Below are positions 16,963 to 26,215 of a stretch of DNA of 64,000 nucleotides, one piece after another. The translations under genes were made by a program, and so were the position numbers. Origin of the DNA: Sphingomonas sp. 67-36. GTDB lineage: Bacteria; Pseudomonadota; Alphaproteobacteria; Sphingomonadales; Sphingomonadaceae. The stretch covers positions 137,744 through 201,743 of the forward strand of contig MKSU01000017.1 of assembly GCA_001897375.1 (NCBI GenBank), given 5' to 3'. Numbering within the stretch: the stretch's first letter is position 1; every line of letters begins with the position of its first letter. The notes under the pieces were generated by a model. The model was not told where the DNA came from. It saw nothing but the letters and a program-made list of their open reading frames with translations, and ran no database searches.

Positions 16963-17670
16963 ATGCCGAATGCCTTCGATCTGCCCGCGCCGCCGACGAT
17001 CGCGATCGATGGCAGCGACGAACGCTTTCCGGTCGGGCGGATCTTCTGCGTCGGGCGCAATTACGCCGATCATGCGCGCGAGATGGGCAGCGACCCCGAT
17101 CGCGAGCCGCCGTTCTTCTTCTACAAGTTCGCGCAGGCGCTGGTGCCCGGCGGCGGCACCATCCCTTATCCGCCTGAGACCGCCGACTATCATCACGAAG
17201 CCGAACTGGTCGTCGCGATCGGGCGCGAGGGCGCGGCGGTGGCGCCGGAGCGGGCGCTCGATCTGGTGTACGGCTATGCCGCCGGGCTGGACATGACGCG
17301 GCGCGACCTGCAGGCACGAGCCAAGGCCAAGGGGCGGCCGTGGGATACCGCGAAGAACTTCGCCTTCTCCGCCCCCGCCGGCTCGCTGCGCCGCGTGGCG
17401 GACGGCAGCCATGTCGCGGCCGGGGAGATCGCGCTGACGGTGAACGGCGAGGTCCGCCAGCGCGGCGACATCAGCGACATGATCTGGAGCACCGCCGAGG
17501 TGATCGCGCATCTGTCGCGGCTGGAGCGGCTGTTGCCGGGGGACCTGATCTACACCGGCACGCCCGCCGGGGTAGGGGCGGTGACGCCGGGCGACAGGCT
17601 GGTCGTCTCGATCGCCGGCCTTGCCCCGCTCGCCGTGACGATCGGCCCGCGCGAGGCAGATTTCGCCTGA
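16963..17670 (+). CDS. Fumarylacetoacetate hydrolase (FAH) family protein
   Basis: A 235-residue FAH-fold enzyme. Seen: IFCVGRNYADHAREMG, the metal-binding YHHEAELVVAIG with paired acidic residues, the loop GYAAGLDMTRRDLQ, and the late LLPGDLIYTGTPAGVG typical of the family. It resembles fumarylpyruvate and acylpyruvate hydrolases, which cut a C-C bond in 2,4-diketo acids with a bound Mg or Mn ion. ATG 16963 is chosen with GGAG nine bases upstream; the open frame reaches TTG 16903, but that extension is Pro/Arg-rich and lacks family features. It lies downstream of the IclR gene and may supply or clear an acid used by the divergent operon. Confidence 0.85.
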   Translation: MPNAFDLPAPPTIAIDGSDERFPVGRIFCVGRNYADHAREMGSDPDREPPFFFYKFAQALVPGGGTIPYPPETADYHHEAELVVAIGREGAAVAPERALDLVYGYAAGLDMTRRDLQARAKAKGRPWDTAKNFAFSAPAGSLRRVADGSHVAAGEIALTVNGEVRQRGDISDMIWSTAEVIAHLSRLERLLPGDLIYTGTPAGVGAVTPGDRLVVSIAGLAPLAVTIGPREADFA

Positions 17671-17978
17671 CGCGCCCACCTGTGTCGGCCCGGTCGCGGC
17701 CCCGCCAGCGATTTGATTATCCTCGCCATTTCGGTGTGATTCGGACGCAGGCTTTTCGACAAGCCTTGCGAGTCCGCTCCGTTATGTTCGGTCGATCGGC
17801 GCATATGCCGGTGAAATGGGCGGCGATCGGTGCTGTAACCCAAATTTAATTCGGCGATCACCTTCAATTTAGATAGCACCTTCTGCGACAATAATGTTAC
17901 GTCTCTAAGGGACGTGACGGGAGGATCATTTCCCACCCTGTCATGCGGGAGTAATCTGGGGTTCGGGGGGATCGTAAA
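17671..17978 (+). promoter_or_regulatory. 308-base leader/intergenic region before the TonB receptor
   Basis: No credible gene. The part 17830-17900 is distinctly AT-rich for this window (CAAATTTAATTC and CAATTTAGATAG tracts), consistent with a promoter and binding region; an Lrp-type site is possible because an Lrp/AsnC gene lies at the far end of the cluster. GGGGGG stands eight bases before ATG 17979. A strong inverted repeat at 17896-17918 is listed separately. Confidence 0.5.
17896..17918. promoter_or_regulatory. 10-bp inverted repeat with 3-base loop upstream of TonB receptor
   Basis: GTTACGTCTC, then TAA, then GGGACGTGAC: all ten arm positions can pair as RNA (two as G-U wobbles). It ends 60 bases before the receptor ATG and is not followed by a T-run, so it is not a standard terminator. 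It could be an operator or a leader hairpin. Confidence 0.45.
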
Positions 17979-20297
<2,319 letters not shown>

Positions 20298-20345
20298 GGA
20301 GGCGCCGCAGGAGCAGAGGTCGATAAAATCGGGAGAGGATTTGGC

Positions 20346-22061
20346 ATGATCAAGAGGGCAGGGATCGTCCGTTCCGCGTTGCTTTTCGGCGTGGCGTCAA
20401 TGGGGCTGGGCGTACCGGCGTACCTTCCGGCCCAGTCGGCCGAAAAGGTCCAGCATCCGGCGGCGGATCCTGCCCTGCCCAGCCTGCGCGGAACCTCGCT
20501 GGGTTCGGCGACGGCAGCTCCGGCGCGACAGCCGGGCGAGGGGGCGGGCCCGTTCCGCCGGCTCGTCATCCGCGGGGTCACGCTGATCGACGGATCGGGC
20601 GCGCCGCCACGCGGGCCGGTCGATATCGTGATCGAAGGCAACCGCATCGCGGACATCAAGGCGGCGGGCACGCCGGGCCTGTCCCCGAAACCGGATCGGG
20701 CGCCGCGCGATTTCGATCAGGAGATCGACGCGACCGGCATGTACGCGCTGCCGGGCTTCGTCGACATGCACGTCCACGGCTCGACCAACGACAAGGCGCC
20801 GAACCTCAGCTATTCGTACAAATTGTGGCTGGCGCACGGCGTGACGACGGTTCGCGGCGTCGATCTCGCGCCGTTCGAGCTTTCGCTCAGCGAGCGCGCG
20901 CGCTCGGCGCGCAACGAGATCGTCGCGCCGCGCATCTTCGCCTATCAGCGGCCGGGCGAGGGCGCCGGGTGGACCAGCGGCCGCGTCAACACGCCTGAAA
21001 AGGCCCGCGCCTGGGTGCAATGGGCGGCGAAGCAGGGCATCGACGGCATCAAGCTGACCGACAGCGAGGACCAGACGCCGGAAGTGATGTCCGCGATCCT
21101 CGACGAGGCGAAGAAGCAGAAGCTCGGCACGGTCGCGCATCTTTCGCAGATCGGCGTCGGCCGCTTCAACGCCGAGCAGGCGGGGGACGCCGGGCTGGGC
21201 ACCGTCACCCACTTCTATGGCCATTTCGAATCGCTGCTGAAGAACGGGCCGGTCCAGAACTGGCGATACGATTACAATTACGCCAACGAGCAGGATCGCT
21301 TCGGCGACGTCGCCAATCTCGACGTGGAGAGTTTCGGGCCGGAATCGCCCGAATGGTGGGCGTATCTCAAGCATCAGAAGGAGAATAACGTCACCTTCGA
21401 TCCGACGATGACGATCTATGTCGCCGGCCGGGACCTGATGCATTCCCGCAACGCTGACTGGCACGACAAATACACGATGCCGCAGCTCTGGGGTTTCTTC
21501 CAGTCGTCGCGCGAAAATCACGGATCGTACTTCTATGACTGGACGCTGGCGACGGAGATCAAATGGCGCAACTTCTACAAGAAGTTCATGGCGCTCATCA
21601 ACGATTACAAGAATATCGGCGGCCGCGTGACGACCGGATCGGATTCCGGCTTCATCTTCGAGCCTTATGGCTTCGGCTATATCCAGGAGCTGGAATTGTT
21701 GCAGGAAGCCGGCTTCAACCCCTCGCAGGTGGTGCGGGCGGCGACGCTGAACGGCGCGCTGACGCTCTATGAGCCGAAGGGCGAGCCGGTGCCGCCGATC
21801 GGCACGGTGCGGGTCGGCAAGCTGGCGGATCTGGTGCTCGTCAAGGAGAACCCGCTCCAGAACTTCAAGACGCTCTACGGAACCGGGGCGTTGCGGCTCA
21901 ACGAGAAGACCCAGAAGCTGGAGCGCGTCGGCGGGGTCAGCTACACGATCAAGGACGGCGTGGTCTATGACGCGAAGAAGCTGCTCGCCGACGTGGCCGA
22001 AATGGTGAAGGCGGAAAAGCGCCGCCTCGGCATGCCCGAGGAAGGGCTGCCCCATCCCTGA
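20346..22061 (+). CDS. Exported metal-dependent amidohydrolase, copy 1
   Basis: A 571-residue exported amidohydrolase with an N-terminal signal (GIVRSALLFGVASMGLGV). The TIM-barrel metal site is complete: HVH in GFVDMHVHGST, a candidate bridging Lys in GIDGIKLTDS, His in GTVAHLSQ, His in VTHFYGH, and Asp in TTGSDSGFIF. The family is imidazolonepropionase/prolidase-like and hydrolyses amide or related bonds. It is longer than most (usually about 400-480) owing to an aromatic-rich insert around residues 305-420 (FGPESPEWWAYLKHQ, SYFYDWTLATEIKW). GGGAGAGGA precedes ATG 20346. It is clearly paralogous to the next gene. The substrate is unknown; a dipeptide or other amide is a guess from the Lrp gene nearby. 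Confidence 0.88.
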   Translation: MIKRAGIVRSALLFGVASMGLGVPAYLPAQSAEKVQHPAADPALPSLRGTSLGSATAAPARQPGEGAGPFRRLVIRGVTLIDGSGAPPRGPVDIVIEGNRIADIKAAGTPGLSPKPDRAPRDFDQEIDATGMYALPGFVDMHVHGSTNDKAPNLSYSYKLWLAHGVTTVRGVDLAPFELSLSERARSARNEIVAPRIFAYQRPGEGAGWTSGRVNTPEKARAWVQWAAKQGIDGIKLTDSEDQTPEVMSAILDEAKKQKLGTVAHLSQIGVGRFNAEQAGDAGLGTVTHFYGHFESLLKNGPVQNWRYDYNYANEQDRFGDVANLDVESFGPESPEWWAYLKHQKENNVTFDPTMTIYVAGRDLMHSRNADWHDKYTMPQLWGFFQSSRENHGSYFYDWTLATEIKWRNFYKKFMALINDYKNIGGRVTTGSDSGFIFEPYGFGYIQELELLQEAGFNPSQVVRAATLNGALTLYEPKGEPVPPIGTVRVGKLADLVLVKENPLQNFKTLYGTGALRLNEKTQKLERVGGVSYTIKDGVVYDAKKLLADVAEMVKAEKRRLGMPEEGLPHP

Positions 22062-22112
22062 CACGCATCATCCGCGAAAGAACTTTCCCGAACTCCGGCA
22101 AGGAAGCAGGAC

Positions 22113-23804
22113 ATGAAAAGATTACTTCTCTCGACGGTGGCGCTGATCGCCGGCCTTGGCGCGTTCGGCAGCGCGGGAATCGCGCAGGACCATGACGATT
22201 GGGTGCCGGGGGGCGCGACCGGCGCCGATCCGCGCCCGGCGGGGCATTATGTTCCGGCGCCGGCGCGCACCTCGGCGGAAAGCAAGGGGCCGTTCCGCAA
22301 GCTGGTGATCCGTGGTGCCACGCTGATCGACGGCACCGGCGCGCCGCCGCGCGGGCCGATGGATATCGTGATCGAGGGCAATCGCATCACCGCCGTCACC
22401 CAGGCCGGCTGGCCGGGCCTGCCGATGAAGCAGCAGCGCGAGCCGCGTGACGCCGATTACGAACTGGACGCGACCGGCATGTATGTGCTGCCCGGCTTCG
22501 TCGATACGCACACGCACCTGCCGGCATCCGACAAGGCGCCGGACATCAGCTATGCCTACAAGCTGTGGCTCGCGCATGGCGTCACCACGGTGCGCGGCGT
22601 GCCGCTCGCGCCGCCGGATCTCGCCAGCTCCGAGAAGAACCGTTCGGCGGCGAACGAGACCGCCGCGCCGCGCATCTTCAACTACCAGACGCTCGGCGCG
22701 GGCTGGACCGGGGGGGCGATCGATTCCACCGACAAGGCGCGCGCCTGGGTGCGCTGGGCGGCGACGCACAACATCGACGGGATCAAGTTCTTCAACCGTC
22801 CGGAGGAGACGCCCGCGATCATCGCCGCCGCGATCGACGAGGCGCACAAGAACAAGATGGGCACGCTTGCTCACCTGTCGCAGACCGGGGTCGCCAATTT
22901 CAACGCGCGCGACGCGGGCGACGCGCATCTCGACACGGTGACGCACTATTACGGGCATCACGAGGCGCTGCTGAAGGATCACACGATCCAGAACTTTCCG
23001 CTCGATTACAATTACAACAACGAGCAGAACCGTTTCGGCGACATCGCCGAAATCTGGGATGAGGTCTATACGCCGGAATCGCCGGAGTGGATGGAGTATC
23101 TCCATCACCAGAAGGATAATAATGTCATCTTCAATCCGACGTTCAACATCTACGCCGCCTCGCGCGACCTGATGCGGGCGCGCAACGCGGACTGGAACAA
23201 CAAATACGTTACCCCGCAGCTCTGGAATTATTTCCAGTCGACGCGCGACAACCACGGCTCCTATTTCTACGACTGGACGACCGAGAACGAGTTCGCCTGG
23301 AAGCGATTCTATTCGAACTTCTTCAAGCTGATGAACGATTACAAGAACATGGGCGGCCGCGTGACGGTGGGCACCGATTCGGGCTTCATCTTCAAGACCT
23401 ACGGCTTCGCTTATGTCGAGGAGCTCGAACTGTTCCGCGAGGCGGGTTTCACCCCGCTGGAGATCGTGCGCTCGGCGACGATGTGGAGCGCGGACGAGCT
23501 GTGGCGGCAGAAGGGCGTGCCCGCGCCCGTCGGCGTCGTCCGTCCGGGGATGCTGGCTGACCTCGTGATCGTGAAGGAAAACCCGCTCGCCAACCTCAAG
23601 ACGCTCTACGGCACCGGCCACCTGCGGCTGAATCCGGCGACCAACAAGCAGGAACTGGTCGGCGGGGTCAGCTACACCGTGAAGGACGGCATCATCTTCG
23701 ACGCGAAGAAGCTGCTGGCCGAGGTGGCCGACATGGTGGCGTCGGAGAAGGCGCGTCTCGGCCAGGCAGGCGCGCCGCCGCCCAATCCCGGCACCGGGCA
23801 GTAA
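22113..23804 (+). CDS. Exported metal-dependent amidohydrolase, copy 2
   Basis: A 563-residue tandem paralog of the preceding gene with its own signal peptide (LLLSTVALIAGLGAFGSAG). All inferred metal and catalytic residues are kept: HTH in GFVDTHTHLPA, Lys in NIDGIKFFNR, His in GTLAHLSQ, His in VTHYYGHHEA and Asp in VGTDSGFIF, plus the same aromatic-rich insert. Residues lining the barrel mouth differ (LTDSEDQ versus FFNRPEE after the Lys), suggesting changed specificity rather than redundancy. ATG 22113 follows AAGGAAGCAGGAC. The 51-base gap has no terminator, so it is co-transcribed with copy 1. A strong double hairpin follows its stop. Confidence 0.88.
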   Translation: MKRLLLSTVALIAGLGAFGSAGIAQDHDDWVPGGATGADPRPAGHYVPAPARTSAESKGPFRKLVIRGATLIDGTGAPPRGPMDIVIEGNRITAVTQAGWPGLPMKQQREPRDADYELDATGMYVLPGFVDTHTHLPASDKAPDISYAYKLWLAHGVTTVRGVPLAPPDLASSEKNRSAANETAAPRIFNYQTLGAGWTGGAIDSTDKARAWVRWAATHNIDGIKFFNRPEETPAIIAAAIDEAHKNKMGTLAHLSQTGVANFNARDAGDAHLDTVTHYYGHHEALLKDHTIQNFPLDYNYNNEQNRFGDIAEIWDEVYTPESPEWMEYLHHQKDNNVIFNPTFNIYAASRDLMRARNADWNNKYVTPQLWNYFQSTRDNHGSYFYDWTTENEFAWKRFYSNFFKLMNDYKNMGGRVTVGTDSGFIFKTYGFAYVEELELFREAGFTPLEIVRSATMWSADELWRQKGVPAPVGVVRPGMLADLVIVKENPLANLKTLYGTGHLRLNPATNKQELVGGVSYTVKDGIIFDAKKLLAEVADMVASEKARLGQAGAPPPNPGTGQ

Positions 23805-23814
23805 CGACAGGTTC

Positions 23815-23880
23815 GCCGCCGCGCGTCATTGCGGCGGCGGAATAGGGCGCGGCGCGGGGGCGCATCCCCGCGTCGCGCCC
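23815..23880. terminator. Two adjacent GC hairpins between convergent genes
   Basis: First: GCCGCCGC (23815-23822) pairs with GCGGCGGC (23831-23838). Second: a 15-base arm GGGCGCGGCGCGGGG (23845-23859), a six-base loop and a complementary arm 23866-23880 with one G-U. They lie between amidohydrolase copy 2 and the convergent Lrp/AsnC gene, so they probably block read-through both ways. There is no U-run on either strand, so they are not textbook intrinsic terminators. Confidence 0.6.
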
Positions 23881-23896
23881 GATATCCGCCGGCCGA

Positions 23897-24352
23897 TCAG
23901 ATCGGCAGTTCGGTCACGTTCTTCACTTCCTCCATCACCGCATAGGTGCGCGTTTCGCGGACGCCCGGCATACTGACCAGCGAATCCGCGAGGAACGCGC
24001 GATAGGCGACCATGTCTTTCACGCGGACCTTCAGCAGATAGTCGAAACCGCCGGCCACCATGTGGCATTCGAGGATCTCGGGCATCAGCCGTACCTCCTC
24101 GGCGAACTGGACGAAGACGTCGCCGGTGGTGCGGTCCAGCAGCACCTCGATGAAGATCAGCAGCGCGCAATCCAGCTTCACCGGATCGAGCCGCGCGACG
24201 ATATCCATGACATAGCCCTGCTCGCGCAGCTTCCGCAGCCGGTCGAAACAGGCGGAGGGAGAGAGGCCGCAGCGATTCGCCAGCTCCTGATTGGTTATTC
24301 GGCCATCTTTCTGAATCGTCCTCAGAATCTTTCGATCTATCTCGCTGAGCAT
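23897..24352 (-). CDS. Lrp/AsnC family transcriptional regulator
   Basis: A 151-residue Lrp/AsnC protein: winged helix with ITNQELANRCGLSPSACFDRLRKL (about residues 18-41), a linker strand, then the RAM effector domain with VAGGFDYLLKVRVKDM and YAVMEEVKNVTELP. Members sense amino acids and form octamers wrapping DNA. ATG 24352 is chosen because GGGGGAG stands five bases before it; the frame is open to an earlier start at 24400. It is convergent with the TonB-receptor/amidohydrolase unit and divergent from hemN. Control of the former is the natural guess and would fit an amino-acid or peptide substrate. Confidence 0.9.
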   Translation of the reverse strand: MLSEIDRKILRTIQKDGRITNQELANRCGLSPSACFDRLRKLREQGYVMDIVARLDPVKLDCALLIFIEVLLDRTTGDVFVQFAEEVRLMPEILECHMVAGGFDYLLKVRVKDMVAYRAFLADSLVSMPGVRETRTYAVMEEVKNVTELPI

Positions 24353-24436
24353 GTGAACTCCCCCGGCTATTGTCGATTTTGCCCGAAGAATATTCACCAA
24401 GCCGGCTGGATCGCCAAGCGCCGATCATGGCAGGGC

Positions 24437-24450
24437 TTGACGGCCGTCAA
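24437..24450. promoter_or_regulatory. FNR/FixK-type box upstream of hemN
   Basis: TTGACGGCCGTCAA is a perfect palindrome matching the FNR/FixK family consensus TTGA(T/C)-N4-(A/G)TCAA. Its centre is about 41 bases before ATG 24485 of hemN. Expression under low oxygen is the expected outcome, since the encoded enzyme works without oxygen. Confidence 0.75.
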
Positions 24451-24484
24451 ACCCGCCGGTCGCGGCACGGCGTAGCGGCGGGGC

Positions 24485-25804
24485 ATGTGGACCTACCATC
24501 CCGATCTGCTCGCGACGCCGGTGCCGCGCTATACCAGCTTCCCCACCGCCGCCGAGTTCGGCGACATGGACGCGCGCGACATGGAGGAGGCGCTGGCGAG
24601 GGTCGCGCCCGATGCGGCGCTGTCGCTCTATCTCCACATTCCCTATTGTCATGAGATCTGCTGGTATTGCGGCTGCAACACCGGCGCGGCCAACCGCACG
24701 ACGCGCGTCACCGCCTATCTCCAGCGGCTCGGCGAGGAAGTGGAGCTGGTCGCGCAAAGGCTCGGCGGGCGCGGGCGGATCGGGCGGATCGCCTTCGGCG
24801 GGGGCAGCCCCAACGCGCTCGCGCCGGCGCAGTTCGCCACCTTGCTCGAAAAGGTCCGCGCCGCGTTCGCCTGCCCCGATGCTTCCGTCTCGGTCGAGCT
24901 TGATCCGCGCCGGTTCGAGCCGGAATGGGACGCGGTGTTCGCCGCCGCGCGGGTCGAGCGCGCCAGCCTCGGCGTGCAGACCTTCTCCCCGGCGCTGCAG
25001 GCGTCGATCGGCCGCATCCAGCCGACCGGGGTGATCGCCGACGTCACCGCCCGGCTGCGTGCGGCGGGGGTGCGCTCGCTCAACTTCGACCTGATGTACG
25101 GCCTGCCGGGGCAGGACGTCGCGCTGCTCATCGACACGATCGACACCGCGCTGGAGATGGCGCCGGACCGGCTGGCGGTATTCGGCTACGCTCATGTACC
25201 GCACCTCATTCCCCGTCAGCGGCGGATCGACGCGACCGCCTTGCCCGACGCGGCGCTGCGCTTCCGTCAGGCGGAGGCGGCGCACGAGCGACTGGTCGGC
25301 GCCGGGTGGCAGCCGGTCGGCTTCGATCATTTCGCGCAGGCGCGCGACGATCTGGCGGCGGCCGCGCGGCGCGGCGCGCTGCGGCGCAACTTCCAGGGTT
25401 TCACCGACGATCCGGCCGAAGTGCTGATCGGGCTGGGCGTATCGGCGATCAGCATGTTCCCCGGCGCGCTGATCCAGAACGAGAAGAACGCCGGCCGCTA
25501 TCACCTGCGCATCGCCAACGGGAAGCTCGCGGCGGCGCGCGGCATCCGGCGCGGGGCGACCGATCGCCGGCGCGGCGCGGCGATCGAGCAATTGCTGTGC
25601 CGGGGCAGCGCCGACCTTGCCGCGCTGCCCGACCTCGCCACGGTGCGCGCGCGGCTGGAGCCGTTCGCGGCGCGCGGCCTGATCGGCTGGAGCGATACGC
25701 GCCTCATGCTGCTGGAGGGCGCGACGCCCTATGCCCGCGCAATCGCCGCGACGATCGATCCCTATCGCCAGCACAGCGCGACGCGGTTCAGCAGTGCGGT
25801 ATAG
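24485..25804 (+). CDS. hemN: Oxygen-independent coproporphyrinogen III oxidase (radical SAM)
   Basis: A 439-residue radical-SAM enzyme that decarboxylates coproporphyrinogen III to protoporphyrinogen IX in haem synthesis when oxygen is scarce. The cluster motif is CHEICWYCGC with ligands Cys55, Cys59 and Cys62. Also seen: PRYTSFPTA at the N-terminus, the GGGSPNALAPAQF region and SLGVQTFSP, all hallmarks of HemN rather than the shorter HemW proteins. It is preceded by a perfect FNR-type box and followed by the small Cys-rich gene (11-base overlap) and cbb3 oxidase genes, so haem supply and the haem-rich oxidase are probably induced together. Confidence 0.93.
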   Translation: MWTYHPDLLATPVPRYTSFPTAAEFGDMDARDMEEALARVAPDAALSLYLHIPYCHEICWYCGCNTGAANRTTRVTAYLQRLGEEVELVAQRLGGRGRIGRIAFGGGSPNALAPAQFATLLEKVRAAFACPDASVSVELDPRRFEPEWDAVFAAARVERASLGVQTFSPALQASIGRIQPTGVIADVTARLRAAGVRSLNFDLMYGLPGQDVALLIDTIDTALEMAPDRLAVFGYAHVPHLIPRQRRIDATALPDAALRFRQAEAAHERLVGAGWQPVGFDHFAQARDDLAAAARRGALRRNFQGFTDDPAEVLIGLGVSAISMFPGALIQNEKNAGRYHLRIANGKLAAARGIRRGATDRRRGAAIEQLLCRGSADLAALPDLATVRARLEPFAARGLIGWSDTRLMLLEGATPYARAIAATIDPYRQHSATRFSSAV

Positions 25805-26048
25805 CCGCCCCGTCCTCGCGCTGGCGGTCGGCGCGGCGGGCGGGCTGGCGGCCGCGCCGCTCCACGCCGCACAACCGGAGGGGATCGCGATCGGCGTCTG
25901 CGGCGATCCCGGCCTCACGCTGCGCATCCCGCTCGCGCCGGGCAGGACGCCGGCGCGCGACGAGGGACCGTGGGGATGCCACGGCTGCGACCTGCGCAAG
26001 CGCGCGGGGAACGGCATCTGCGGCTGCGACGACGATGCGGGCGAGTGA
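25794..26048 (+). CDS. Small exported Cys-rich protein, uncharacterised
   Basis: An 84-residue product from GTG 25794, overlapping the hemN stop by 11 bases. It has an N-terminal hydrophobic signal (PVLALAVGAAGGLAAAPLHAA, likely cleaved after about residue 27) and a mature part of about 57 residues with five cysteines in GVCGDPG, GCHGCDLRKR and GICGCDDD. The CxxC and CxC pairs suggest metal or haem handling or disulfides in the periplasm. I do not recognise a named family. Its position between hemN and ccoN under the same oxygen-responsive control suggests a role in oxidase or copper assembly, which is inference. Codon use and frame continuity support a real gene. Confidence 0.6.
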   Translation: MRYSRPVLALAVGAAGGLAAAPLHAAQPEGIAIGVCGDPGLTLRIPLAPGRTPARDEGPWGCHGCDLRKRAGNGICGCDDDAGE

Positions 26049-26059
26049 GCCGCGGGCTT

Positions 26060-26073
26060 TTGACACGGATCAA
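26060..26073. promoter_or_regulatory. FNR/FixK-type box upstream of ccoN
   Basis: TTGACACGGATCAA matches the FNR/FixK consensus (TTGAC-N4-ATCAA) and lies 12 bases after the small Cys-rich gene and 142 bases before ATG 26216. With a class II activator position this would put transcription start near 26108, leaving a leader of about 110 bases that contains the hairpin at 26156-26190. Confidence 0.8.
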
Positions 26074-26155
26074 GGCGGCGCCCCGTTTCGCGCCGCAACA
26101 CGGACCTGCCGGGCGCCGGGGGGCGTCAGGCACCTTTCTGGAGTACCGGAAGGGC

Positions 26156-26190
26156 GTGCGGCCGATCGCCAAGGGGGAGATCGGCCGCAC
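26156..26190 (+). promoter_or_regulatory. Perfect 12-bp hairpin in the ccoN leader
   Basis: GTGCGGCCGATC (26156-26167), an 11-base loop, and GATCGGCCGCAC (26179-26190) form a perfect stem, with further pairing possible between GGAAGG (26148-26153) and CCTTTCC (26193-26199). It ends 25 bases before the ccoN ATG. There is no T-run, so it is not an ordinary terminator; it may stabilise the mRNA, gate translation or be a protein site. Confidence 0.6.
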
Positions 26191-26215
26191 CACCTTTCCG
26201 TAACGGGGTGAACCA

